Source: Symbiodinium natans
Lineage: Eukaryota; Sar; Dinophyceae; Suessiales; Symbiodiniaceae
Reading direction: 5' to 3'
DNA length: 64,000 nucleotides
Assembly (NCBI GenBank): GCA_905221605.1
Contig: CAJNDS010002065.1
Coordinates: 648,837 to 712,836, forward strand
In this document: positions 11,905 through 21,000 of the stretch, piece by piece
How the letters are laid out: each line of letters opens with the position of its first letter
Numbering within the stretch: the stretch's first letter is position 1
Program-made: the position numbers and the translations under genes
The notes under the pieces: generated by a model
What the model was told of the DNA's origin: nothing
What the model saw: the letters and a program-made list of their open reading frames with translations, nothing else
The model's database searches: none

Positions 11905-11946
11905 CTTCGCCTCGCAGCTTCCAAGGCTTCCACCTCAACAAAGCGG
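11905..11946 (-). CDS. Coiled-coil protein, exon 4 of chain (putative)
   Basis: A 42-nt segment after the acceptor CCTCAG and before the donor GTCCTT. It carries one entry base, 13 codons (RFVEVEALEAARR) and two exit bases. The entry phase exactly complements the exit phase of the exon at 13196-13272. The sequence is helical and charged, like its upstream neighbours. The downstream continuation was not identified. Confidence 0.45.
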
Positions 11947-12569
11947 CTGAGGGTTTCGGGTTTGGGGTTTAGGGTTTGGGGTTTAGGGTTTAGGGTTTAG
12001 GGTTCAGGGTTTAGGGTTCAGGGTTTGAGGTTCAGGGTTTTTGGTTTAGGGTTGTTGGAAAAGGGGAGGGGGAGGGGCTGATTGGTCCGAGTTTCAGGGT
12101 TCATGCGGCTCAGGGGCTGCAGGGGAGCTTGAGGGTTCGTACCTTTTTTAGGCCCCTACAAACCCGTCAAGCTCTTCACCCTAAGCCCTAGAAAGGGACG
12201 GCAAATCCCTAAACCCTATGCCCCAAAACCCTAAACTCTAAACTCCAAACCCTATGCCCTACATTCAAAGCTCTTTACCGTAAACTCGAAAATCTCAACT
12301 CTGAACCCTAAACCCTAAACTCTGGACCCTGAACTCTAACCCCTCAACCCTAAACCCCCGACCAACTGGGTGCTGGACGCTGGACCGAAACTCGCGCTTC
12401 GACATCACGCGCAGCGCGGAGACCTCGCCCGCGCCCCGCCGGTTTTTTAGGGCCTTTTGGCTTCGGGGCTTGCCGGAAGGCTCAGCATGTAGTGCCTTTT
12501 TTTGAGTTGGCTATAGGTGGCTATGGTATACTGCAACAAAAAGGTACTGCGTTAGCAGCCGTCAGGCGC

Positions 12570-12712
12570 ACTTAGAGGTCCATGCATACATCGATGGGTA
12601 CTTGCAGGTAGGGTCAGTAGGGTGGTAAGTAGGGCAACTATGGCTATAACAACCTTGTCCCGGGTACTGGCAGCCCTACTTGTCAGTACCCATGAGTCAT
12701 GAATCTCTAAGT
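12570..12712. mobile_element. Foldback MITE family 2, copy 1
   Basis: About 143 bp whose ends are inverted repeats. The left end starts ACTTAGAGGTCCATGCATAC. The reverse complement of the right end starts ACTTAGAGATTCATGACTCA. Both continue into GGGTACT and then an AGTAGGG-like word. The right terminus is flanked by TA; the left flank has mutated. There is no coding capacity, as expected for a non-autonomous DNA transposon. Confidence 0.65.
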
Positions 12713-12946
12713 AGGCTTTGTGGGGTGCAATTGGGCTTGTAGGGCTTGTAAGGTCTATTGGGCTTGTAGAGCAAATGTAGGGCGCACACACAGACGTTGT
12801 GGGGGTTCATACATAGTTGGGGGTCTCTTTAGGTCATTTACAAGGCCTGCGCTGAGCATCCCTTTTAGGAACGTCGCCTGCCACTCGTCTCTTTCTCGCA
12901 TCGTCTCCTTCAAATCCTGGCCATGCCGTAGGGTGTGAGGCACCAT

Positions 12947-13061
12947 ACTTAGAGGTTCGTGGGTACTTAGAAGTAGGATTCTGAGCAGCAGGGTAGCTCT
13001 GGTGATAACCTTACTTAGGGCACGCATAACCCTACTTATAAGCACCCATGAACCTCCAAGT
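12947..13061. mobile_element. Foldback MITE family 2, copy 2
   Basis: About 115 bp, nearly palindromic. The left end is ACTTAGAGGTTCGTGGGTAC and the reverse complement of the right end is ACTTGGAGGTTCATGGGTGC. TA dinucleotides sit at both termini, which fits a Tc1/mariner-type TA target duplication. It is the best preserved of four copies in the window. Confidence 0.75.
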
Positions 13062-13195
13062 AGCAGAGAATGGGGTCACACGCCATAGCAGCTCAAACCA
13101 ACAGAAAGCTTAAACCCAAAAACCCTTACTAAACCCTAAACTAAACCCTAAACTAAACCCTAAACCTCTGCCTGAAGGCTCTCGAAGGGCCCTAC

Positions 13196-13272
13196 AGGTT
13201 GCTGTCCTTTCGCAGTCCGTCGCGCTCCTCCTCCAAGGCTCTCACCTCGGCTTCTCCCCCAAGCAAAACCTT
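13196..13272 (-). CDS. Coiled-coil protein, exon 3 of chain (putative)
   Basis: A 77-nt segment between a GGGAG acceptor and a GTAGGG donor. Phase is 0 in and 2 out. It encodes KVLLGGEAEVRALEEERDGL and a further five residues, a typical charged coiled-coil pattern. Phases match the exons assigned before (13722-13763) and after (11905-11946). The family cannot be named from this alone. Confidence 0.55.
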
Positions 13273-13360
13273 CTCCCACGAGGCCCAGAAGTAGGGTTAA
13301 GGGGTTTAGGGTTTAGGGTTTTTTGTTTAGGGTTTAGGGTCGAGGGCTTAGGATTGGGAA

Positions 13361-13471
13361 TACCTTGGGATGCCCCCCCTTATACTAACAGTGCTCAATA
13401 GGAATTACAGTATCCCCTATTGTAATCCCTATAAAGGACTGTCAGCAACATAGGGGGAACATCCCAAGGTA
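13361..13471. mobile_element. Foldback MITE family 1, copy 1
   Basis: A 107-bp near-perfect palindrome with termini CCTTGGGATG and CATCCCAAGG, flanked on each side by TA (13361-13362 and 13470-13471). Complementarity extends through most of the element: CCCCCCTTATACTAACAGT on the left pairs with the right arm. The TA duplication suggests mobilisation by a Tc1/mariner-like transposase, although no such gene is in the window. A second member lies at 16813-16922. Confidence 0.75.
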
Positions 13472-13579
13472 TAACCGCTGAAAGGCAGCCGTCGCCCAAA
13501 CCCAATTTACAGCATCAAGTGAAGTCAACCTGCCTTTCGTGATATGTCGTTTGGGGTAACTATATAGACTGTAAAAAGA

Positions 13580-13639
13580 TAACTAGATACATACATACAT
13601 ACATACATACATACATACATACATACATACATACATACA

Positions 13640-13675
<36 letters not shown>

Positions 13676-13690
13676 CATATATGTATATGT
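13580..13690. repeat. (TACA)n microsatellite
   Basis: About 25 tandem TACA units grade into TATA/TATG steps at the right end. Simple-sequence repeat within the putative intron of the coiled-coil gene. Confidence 0.95.
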
Positions 13691-13721
13691 ATACTCATTA
13701 TTCTTTGTAATTTGTCATGGC

Positions 13722-13763
13722 CTGACTCTTCAGCTTCTCGATCTCCTCCTCCTGCATGAAGAC
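13722..13763 (-). CDS. Coiled-coil protein, exon 2 of chain (putative)
   Basis: Fourteen codons (VFMQEEEIEKLKSQ) lie between the acceptor GTCAAG and a GC donor (GCCATG). GC donors are common in dinoflagellates. Phase 0 in and out matches the neighbouring exons. An alternative reading runs past the GC site to a TAA at 13700-13698, making this the last exon of a gene. The charge pattern favours joining it to the next coiled-coil exon. Confidence 0.45.
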
Positions 13764-14623
13764 CTTGACAGCGCTAGGACATCGCCAGGAGGGTTTTGGT
13801 CGGGGTCTGCCCGGAGGTTGTTTCGGCACGTTTCTTCCCCTGGGAGGATCCAAAAATGGATCCTCTTAAGGGTTCCTAAGAATGACCCAATGGTAGCATA
13901 GGGTACTTTTTTTGGATCCTCCCGGGGTCTATCTTGCTGTGGGTTAGGTCTCTCGGTCGGTTCGGAATCCTGATTGGTAGGAAGAGCATCTCTCGCTACA
14001 GCCGGGGGCTCACATGACAAATCGGGCCATGAACCCGAAAACCCCGAAACCCCAAACCCTAAAACCCAAGATCTCTACAACCCTAAAAACCCCGAAACCC
14101 TAGAACCCTACAACCCCAAAACCCTAACACCCTGAAAATCTACAACCCTAAAACTCTCCAATCACTCAGGACTTGCCCACAGTACCGGCACCATAGAACC
14201 TGCTGAAGGACTTCAGACGGTCTTGCCAAGCAAGCCTGACAGGCTGAGAAGATATGTTCAGAATATACTATACCTGTAAGTTACATGCTGCAATAAAAAA
14301 AAGAAATATATGGCTGAGCCCATCAGCCTTGGAATTCCACGCGTCGTGGCGATCCTCGCAGACCTGGGAGGATCTAGAAGCTGGAGTCACTAGAGCCCTT
14401 AAGCCCAAATACCTCTCAATCCGCAAACCCCATAGGCCCATTTCCGGGGCCGAGCTGTTTCTGCCACATGGGAGTTCGATTACCGATTCTGGGCTCCTGC
14501 GCTGCCTCCACGCCTGCCTCACGACCCGAACGCGCTCAGAAATCAGAGGCCCCTGGCCAGTCGGATAGCCTGAGCTAACCCCTAAACCCCAAACCCTAAA
14601 TCCCTGAACCCTAAACCCTAAAC

Positions 14624-14698
14624 CGAGCTCCAGGCCCGCAGGTCGTCTAGGAACTGCTTCTGCTGCTGGAAGTACCAGGACAGGTCTTGGGGCTCCTT
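14624..14698 (-). CDS. Coiled-coil protein, exon 1 of chain (putative)
   Basis: Twenty-five codons between a GCGAAG acceptor and a GTTTAG donor whose next bases begin a heptamer array. The product contains KEPQDLSWYFQQQKQFLDDL. Phase 0 on both sides is compatible with the exon at 13722-13763. An open frame continues a little upstream of the chosen acceptor, so the 5' edge may be 20-30 nt further right. Confidence 0.5.
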
Positions 14699-14938
14699 CT
14701 TCGCGTCCCAGGATGGGAAGGATGAGGGTCGAAGCCCGAACGAAGGGGGGGGGGGGAGGGCTTGGGGACCCAAACCCCTCTAGGGTTTGGGGTTTAGGGT
14801 TCAGGGTTTCGGGTTTAGGGTTTCGGGTTTAGGATTTCGAGACATGAGGATACCTTTGGGGAGTTCACGCTGTAGCCCCAAAGCCTAAATCCTTGCAAAG
14901 TGCGATCGACTTTGTGGATCCAGGGGGACAGAAACTGC

Positions 14939-14992
14939 TCGGAGGTTCATGGATACTTAAAAGCAGGGTTAGCTGCGGTTATAACCCTGCTT
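14939..14992. mobile_element. Solo arm of foldback MITE family 2
   Basis: The left-arm sequence GGAGGTTCATGGATACTT is followed by AGCAGGGTTAGC and ATAACCCTGCTT. The right terminus is missing. A decayed relative of the elements at 12570 and 12947. Confidence 0.5.
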
Positions 14993-15246
14993 GCCCAGAC
15001 TCGGATGGGGCCAGAGCTTGCGGCAAGTCAACCCGGATCGTCGAAATTGATCAACCAATACAGCAGGGAGAAGGAATGCAAAGTATGGACCGTAAGGGAA
15101 TAGGGGTAGAGCTTGAAAGACCTGAGAAAACCCATCGAACGGAGCTTTTCATAGCGGAGCTCCATGGCCCTTTGCCACAGGGGCGCCGGTCAGTTCTCTT
15201 CACGGGGCTTCTAGGTTCGTAGGCGTCCTCTTTGAAGCCCTTCCTC

Positions 15247-15331
15247 AGGGCCCATGTACCTGTACATACTTGGGCCTACAAAAGGTTCGTTTACAGGGCC
15301 CAAGTGTATGCATGTAGGTACATGGACCCTT
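15247..15331. mobile_element. Foldback element, third family (putative)
   Basis: The left arm GGGCCCATGTACCTGTACAT pairs with the right arm, which ends GTAGGTACATGGACCCTT. The loop is about 20 bp. The right terminus resembles the words CATGGACCTTTAGGTATAA at 1926 and 17625 and, inverted, ACCTAAAGGTCC at 35014, so these may all be ends of one repeat family. No target duplication was identified. Confidence 0.4.
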
Positions 15332-15361
15332 AGGGCATAACAAGGCGCCACTACTGTTAGA

Positions 15362-15560
15362 AAACTGACCAGTTGTTAACATCTCTCCAACCTCCTGGGA
15401 GGCAGTCCGGGTGCTCCATGTTCCGACCCAAGTCATCTGAGCCGCTGCCGCCTCGAAGCCCTCTTCGCCAAACCATCGATCGTAGAGGGCCGCCCGAATC
15501 CAATGCCCAAGTCGTCGAAGCGTCCGAAGTGTGCCGGTCATCAGGTGGGATGGTGGAGCG
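15362..15560 (-). other. Exon-like open segment
   Basis: The minus strand is open for more than 60 codons with protein-like composition, including WIRAALYDRWFGEEGFEAAA. The opposite strand is also open here because the region is GC-rich, so coding is not certain. It lies just downstream of the ABC transporter's stop codon, on the same strand, as expected in a unidirectional gene array. Confidence 0.3.
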
Positions 15561-15808
15561 ACTCCAACCGCCACCCCGATGCGCCTTCAGAGGACCTGCG
15601 GCAAAGGAATGGTTGAAACAAGCTGACCGCAAGGTACTCAGCAAGTCGACTCGGTGAGATGGAGTTGACCCAAGCTCTAAACCCCAAGCTCTAAGCCTTA
15701 ATCCCTAAACTCTAAACCCCAAACCCTAAACTCTAAATCCCATACCCTAAACCTTAAACCCTAAAACTCTAAACCCCAAACCCCAAACCCTCAACTCTGA
15801 TCCAGCAA

Positions 15809-15895
15809 CTAATTTGGATGCCCGAGCCTCTCCAGCACCAGCTTCTTTGTGTGGAATGCTTCCAAGCTAGGGGAGTGCCCGATGGACACGAAACC
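15809..15895 (-). CDS. ABC transporter ATPase, last exon (H-loop, stop)
   Basis: Twenty-eight codons and a TAG stop. The product starts GFVSIGHSPSLEAFHTKK. The His of IGH is the switch (H-loop) histidine, and the surrounding pattern resembles the SVGHRPSL-type H-loop of ABCD/YddA-like half transporters. The acceptor is GTGCAG. Phase 0 entry joins exactly to the end of exon 16329-16430. The protein ends about 18 residues after the H-loop, typical for this subfamily. This exon terminates the gene on the minus strand. Confidence 0.85.
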   Translation of the reverse strand, partial: GFVSIGHSPSLEAFHTKKLVLERLGHPN

Positions 15896-16328
15896 CTGCA
15901 CATGCCTTGCAGCAGTCTAGGGTTTAGGGTTTAGGATTTAGGGTTTAGGGTTTGGGGTTTAGGGTTTAGAGTTTAGGGTTTAGGGTTTCGGGTTTGGGGT
16001 TTAGGGATGTCTTGACAGCTGGTAAGTATTCGTAACTCGTACCACTTGGTTCCAAATGAACTTGGGGGCGGACTCTTCAAACTCATGGCCCCAGTGTAGT
16101 GCCCCGAAGGCTATTTACAGGGTCTCATGACTGGACTTAAACGAAAAGCCGTAAACCCCAGCCTAAACCCTAAACCCTAAACCCTAAACCCTAAACTCTG
16201 AAACCTAAACCCTAAACCTTGAAACCTAAACCCTAAACCCTAAACCCTAAACCCTAAACCCTAAACCCTAAACCCTAAACCCTAAACCCTAAACCCTAAA
16301 CCCTAAACCCTAAACCCTCACCCCCCAC
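15896..16328 (-). other. ABC transporter intron with telomere-like arrays
   Basis: A GTGGGG donor and a GTGCAG acceptor bound a 433-nt intron. On the plus strand it contains TTTAGGG-type runs (about 15918-16003) and a long CCCTAAA array (about 16156-16320), so one intron holds heptamers in both orientations. The internal island 16019-16117 is open but is not needed by the protein. Confidence 0.75.
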
Positions 16329-16430
16329 AGCTCCGCCAAAGTGCCGTTGCAGGTTCTCGTACATGACCGACTGGTTTGACCTGTCCAAGGCGGAGGTTGC
16401 CTCGTCCAGGATTGCAAACCTCCTCAGATG
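16329..16430 (-). CDS. ABC transporter ATPase, exon with Walker B and D-loop
   Basis: Thirty-four codons, phase 0 at both ends. The product contains FAILDEATSALDRSNQSVMY: four hydrophobic residues before the Walker B Asp, the catalytic Glu, and the SALD D-loop. ABC ATPases hydrolyse ATP at a dimer interface to drive transport across a membrane. The acceptor is CTAAG and the donor GTGGGG. The spacing from the signature motif in the preceding exon (LSGGE...FARLLLQ then HLRRFAILDE) equals that usual for YddA-like proteins once spliced, which supports the boundaries chosen. Confidence 0.9.
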
Positions 16431-16719
16431 CTTAGGGTTTAGGGTTTAGGGTTTAGGGTTTAGGGTTTATGGTTTAGGGTTTGTGGTTTAGGGTTTAGGG
16501 CTAAGGGGTCGGAGTTTAGGGCATGAGGGTTTTGTAGGGCTTCAGGGATTAAGAATTATTTTCCTGGAAGTACTACAATCCCGACTAGGGTATCTGAACC
16601 ATAAAGCCTTTGAGGGTTCATGTTGCTCCTCATAGGCTCTCGGACCGTAGGGTCTAAGGCAACCCTAGGGTGTAGGCCACTCCCTCCGCCCTCTTTGCCA
16701 ATCCGGTGTGCAGATGTTC
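16431..16719 (-). other. ABC transporter intron, GA-AG type, with TTTAGGG array
   Basis: 289 nt. The donor appears to be GA (CAG followed by GAACATCTG) and the acceptor CTAAG followed by CATCTG. The word CATCTG occurs just inside the 5' end and just outside the 3' end of the intron, like the duplicated target of an inserted element. A heptamer array fills its 3' end (about 16433-16500, plus-strand reading TTTAGGG). Confidence 0.65.
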
Positions 16720-16802
16720 CTGCAGCAGCAGCCGTGCGAAGCCCAGCCGCTGCCTTTCGCCTCCAGAGAGGACGGCGTCAAAGTCAATGGGCGCATCCAG
16801 AC
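16720..16802 (-). CDS. ABC transporter ATPase, exon with signature motif
   Basis: 83 nt encoding LDAPIDFDAVLSGGERQRLG followed by FARLLLQ. LSGGE-RQR is the ABC signature (C-loop). The sequence just before it is the usual VLSxGE context of ABCD/YddA-type transporters. Entry phase: two bases (GT) complete a Gly codon started in the upstream exon. Exit is phase 0. MITE family 1 copy 2 begins only about 11 bp upstream of the acceptor (GGTGAG). Confidence 0.9.
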
Positions 16803-16812
16803 CTCACCGCGA

Positions 16813-16922
16813 TAGGTCGGGATGTTCCCCCTTAGGCTGGCAGTTCTTAAGAGGGATTGTAGTACTCACGATTATAATTCCTTATTAAGGACTGTTAGTA
16901 TAAGGGGGAACATCCCAAGCTG
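16813..16922. mobile_element. Foldback MITE family 1, copy 2
   Basis: A perfect 16-bp inverted repeat GGGATGTTCCCCCTTA (16819-16834) and its complement at 16901-16916 lie inside a longer imperfect palindrome. The internal bases resemble copy 1 (ACAGTCCTTAATA on the right arm). The outermost bases have decayed relative to CCTTGGG. It sits in the ABC transporter intron, close to the splice acceptor, and may have supplied sequence near it. Confidence 0.7.
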
Positions 16923-17458
16923 CAGGCGCAGACTTTGCTGCTGTTGTTCCTCAATATGGAGATGATCATTCTCATGACTTCTCTCATACTTGTTCTATTG
17001 TCTTTGATCTTTCGATGATTACTGTCAACTGTCACGATTCCATTGGCGATGTCTATGACAAGTAGAGACTCCCATACTGTTCCTGTGGCTAGAGTTACTG
17101 CTACAAGTATGAGCTTGACTACGACTCTTTACTCTTTCTTGTGCTACTACCTTGATGAAATCACAAACCCTACACTGCAACAATTACGTAACAAGATTGC
17201 AGGAGTGAGAAGGTGCTCGCAAGGCGCCGGGCTGGAAGTGCACAACCAGAAACCCCATAAACCCTAAGCCCCAATTAAACTCCATGAAACCAAAGCCCCA
17301 AACCCCACTGACCCACAACCCTGACCCCCATGAACTCCAAACCCCCCCTCAACCCCTACAAGCCCCCCAAACCCTACATCAAAATACCTATTAAAAAAAC
17401 AACCCCAAACCCCTATATCCATCCTAAACCCCCTTGCCCCCGCCCACCCCCCCCCCAC
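16923..17458. other. Rest of first ABC intron
   Basis: With the MITE this forms the 656-nt intron between the exons at 17459 and 16802. It contains a 330 bp unique AT-balanced stretch without a convincing gene, then C-rich, heptamer-derived sequence from about 17250 to 17455. Confidence 0.5.
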
Positions 17459-17555
17459 CGAGGTGCGGGCCATAGCGCTGGTGAAGGTAAGCCAAGTTCA
17501 CCTTGGCCAGGACCTCGCGGATGCGATCATCTCCGGGGCATCGGCCGCCCGCCTC
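17459..17555 (-). CDS. ABC transporter ATPase, first visible exon
   Basis: 97 nt between the acceptor CTGTCAG and donor GTGGGG. The product includes DDRIREVLAKVNLAYLHQRY followed by GPHLG, the helical-subdomain stretch that normally precedes the signature motif. The exit phase of one base joins the next exon's two-base entry. The Walker A region and membrane domain should lie further upstream on the minus strand, but the duplicated block begins 65 bp away and no such exon was found to its right. The gene is either truncated or has an intron of more than 6 kb. Confidence 0.8.
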
Positions 17556-17889
17556 CTGACAGGCTGGCTGCATGCATATACATGTCCTTATCTGCTTGCG
17601 ATTATAATATATATATATATGTGCCATGGACCTTTAGGTATAATGTGATGACTTGCTTTGGGTTTTACTTCAACAGTACTAACAGTTATCAAATGAGTAC
17701 TTGCGTTTTATATTATGCATATTGCTACTAGAAAGTAGGTGACATTTTATGGCTTTTGGGCTCATGGTCTAGGGTTGTGCATTCAACGGTTATAAAAGGA
17801 TTGTGCGAACAGTCCAGGGTTTATCACCCCTTCCTGTTGTCGAGGAGAAAAGGGGTCGGATAACAGGAGAAGATCAAGGAACCATGGAA

Positions 17890-18022
17890 CTGTGTTACAT
17901 TCAGTCACTATTCACTTTACACCCTCTCCTCTCTTCCCTTTCTTAGAAGAAAAGGAAAGTGGAAGGAATCATCAAAGAAAAAGTCCGTCTCACTACCTTC
18001 ATCCACCGTCTCCTCTTTTTTT

Positions 18023-18098
<76 letters not shown>

Positions 18099-21000
18099 TA
18101 CCGAGGAGAATAATGGCTACATATAAAGCACACATGTCAATCTCAACCCATTCGTCCTCCCTCTTCTGGCTGCTCTCTCACTTGTAGCTTTTGTCTCTTC
18201 TTGTTTTGCTTATGGAGGAGAGAATGCATAACACTAGATGAGCGAAGCGCATGGACGGGAAGAGCGAGAAGCAAGTAGTTGTTTGTTGCATAGGGGAGGC
18301 CCACTCTCCCCTAGAGCAGGGACGAGTTCCCCCCTGTTCCCTTCCTTTGCCTTCTTTAGTCCCTCCTCTGCGCTCCAACTGTTCTGTTCCGTCTTTTACG
18401 GAGAAAGAAGGGGTAAAGAAGAAGGACGAAGACGGTTCCCCTGTCCAATTGTGCATGTTCATTTTATCTACAGGAGTTAGCAAGAGTGTTTAAGCAAGCT
18501 AGATAAAGAGAACAACAAGAACAAGGACGAGGAAACCACGGGCAGAATGTACAAGGAAAAACACGAGGAATGAAATCCCATCGCAAAGATAAGTGCCCAC
18601 ACTCAGTCTCACTGCATTCATCCTCTAATCCTCTCTTCTTTCCCTTCTGTGGTTCTCTTCTTGTCCTCCTTCTTCTCTCTGCTCTCTCCCTTCTAGCTTG
18701 TGTCTCTTCTTGATTTTCTTGTGCGAGAGAGAATGCATAACACTAGATGAGCGAAGCACATGGACGGGAAGCGGAGAGAGAAGCAAGTAGTTTTTTGTTG
18801 CATAAGGAGGCCCACTCTCCCCCTAGGGCAGAGATGAGTTCCCCTGTTCCCTTCCTCTTGCCTTCTTTAATCTCTCCCCTGCGTTCCAAGTTTTCCGTTC
18901 CTTCGTTTACGGAGACAGAAAGTTGTATATACAAGGACGAAGACGGTTCCCCTGTCCAGCATGTTTTCTGATCTTCCCATTCAGCGAGAAAGGAACAGAC
19001 AACAGGGGAAAGCACAAGGAACAAGAGAGTTTAAGCAAGCTAGATAACAACAAGGAAAAGAAAGAGGAAGCCACGAGCAGAATGTACAAGAAAAACACGA
19101 GGAAGGAATAAGTGGTGCTCTTCTTGCAGAATGGAGATTTAAGAACACAAGCCAATCTCAGTACATTGATCCTCCCTCTTCTCTCTGCTCTCTCCCTTCT
19201 AGCTTTTGTCTCTTCTTGTTTTGCTTGTGGAGGAGAGAATGCATAACGCTAGATGAGCGAAGCACATGGGTGGGAAGAGATAGAGAGGGCAAGTACTTGT
19301 TTGTTGCATAAGGGACCTAATTTTCCCCTAGAGCAGGGATGAGTTCCCGTGTTCCCTTCCTTTTGCGTTCTTTGATCCCTCCCCTGCGTTCCAACTTTTC
19401 TGTTCATTCTTCTAGGGAGAAAAAAGGAAGTAAACCAAAGGACGAAGACGGTTCCCTGTCCTCTTGCGCTTTTTCTTTTGAACTTAATTACCCATTCAAC
19501 GAGATAAGAACAGACAACAAGAGGAAAACAACATACATGCGACAAACATTTTTTCAGGAGAAGGGAGTCGGATAACAGGTGAAGAACAAGGAAGACATCC
19601 ATCCTCTCCTCTGCTCTCTTATCTTGCTCTCTTATCTCTCTTCTCTGGCTCTGTTCTTGCCGGAAAGAAAGATGAATGTCCAAGAACCCAAGATCATCTC
19701 GTTACCTTCGTCCTCGCTCTCCTCTCTTCTCGCTTTTTCTCTGCTCTGTGTTTTTCTTATGGAGGAGAGAATAGTAAACAGTCTCGCGAAGTCGGATTTG
19801 GGGCTGCGCGCGGGGATCTCCCCCACAAACCCCTCGAAAGAACGAAAGAAAGCGGGCAGCTGTTCGTTGCAAGGCTCCCCCTAGAGACCTAGTGCAGGCC
19901 TGAGTTCCCTGGGCTCGTCTTCCCCTAGAGCACAGTTGAGTTCCCTTATTCCTCAGTTTTGCCTTCATCCCTCCCCTGCGTTCCAAATTTTCTAAGCAGA
20001 ACGCACAAGAAAACACGAGGAAGGAATAACAAATGACAAAGATAAGTGCCCACACCCAGTCTCACTGCATTCATCCTCTAATCCTTTCTTCTTTCTCTTC
20101 TGTGGTTCTCTTCTTGCAGAATGAAGATTTAAGAACACAAACCAATCTCACTACATTCATCCTCCCTCTTCCCTCTGCTCTCTCCCTTCTAGCTTTTGTC
20201 TTTTCTTGTTTGTCTTGTGGAAGAGAGAATGCATAACACTAGATGAGCGAAGCACATGGACGGGAAGAGAAAGAAGCAAGTACTTGTTTGTTCTGAGTTC
20301 CTCTGTTCCCTTCCTTTGCGTTCTTTAATCCTTCCCCTGCGTTCCAACTTTTCTGTTCCTTCTTTCAAGGAGAAAGAAAAGGGTAAATACAAGGGCGAAG
20401 ACGGTTCCCCTGTCCACTTGCGCATGTTCTTTTGGTCTACCCGTTCAGCTAGAAAGGAACAAACAACAGGGGAAACACAAGGAACTAACAAGAGTGCTTA
20501 AGCAAGCTAGATAACAACACAAAAAAGGAAGCCGCGAGCAGAATGTACAAGAAACACACAAGGAAGAAATAACAAATGATAAAGATAAGCGCCCTTACTC
20601 AGTCTCACTGCAATCATCCTCCATGTGGTTCTCTTGTTACAGAATGAAGATTTAGGAACAATCTCACCATTCATCCTCCCTCTTCTCTCTGCTCTCTCCC
20701 TTCTAGCTTTTGTCTCTTCTTGTTTTGCTTATGGAGGAGAGAATGCATAACACTAGATGAGCGAAGCACCTGGACGGGAAGAAAGAGAAGCAAGTACTTG
20801 TTTGTTGCGTAAGGCCCACTCTCCCCCTAGGGCAGGGATGAGTTCCCCTGTTCCCTTCCTTTTGCCTTCTTTAATCTCTCCCTTGCATTCCAACTTTTCC
20901 GTTCTTCGTTTAAGGAAAAAAAGAAGGTATATACAAGGACGAAGACGGTTCCCCTGGTTCTTTTGATCTTCCCATTCAGCGAGAAAGGAACAGACAACAA

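Larger units (their letters stand above)
11947..13195. other. Intron-like region with telomere repeats and two MITEs
   Basis: If the exon chain is right, this is a single intron of about 1.25 kb. It contains TTTAGGG-type runs (about 11950-12050), decayed CCCTAAA words (12180-12360), a GC-rich island near 12385-12445 and two foldback elements of MITE family 2. No other coding signal is convincing. Confidence 0.45.

Noticed and set aside
14254-14568. 104-codon plus-strand ORF and overlapping 84-codon minus-strand ORF
   Set aside because: Both strands are open, neither shows splice context or recognisable motifs, and composition is not clearly coding.
16019-16117. Open minus-strand island reading ALHWGHEFEESAPKFIWNQV
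   Set aside because: It lies inside the third ABC intron. The flanking ABC exons join perfectly without it and the protein family has nothing at that position. It could be an unrelated gene scrap.
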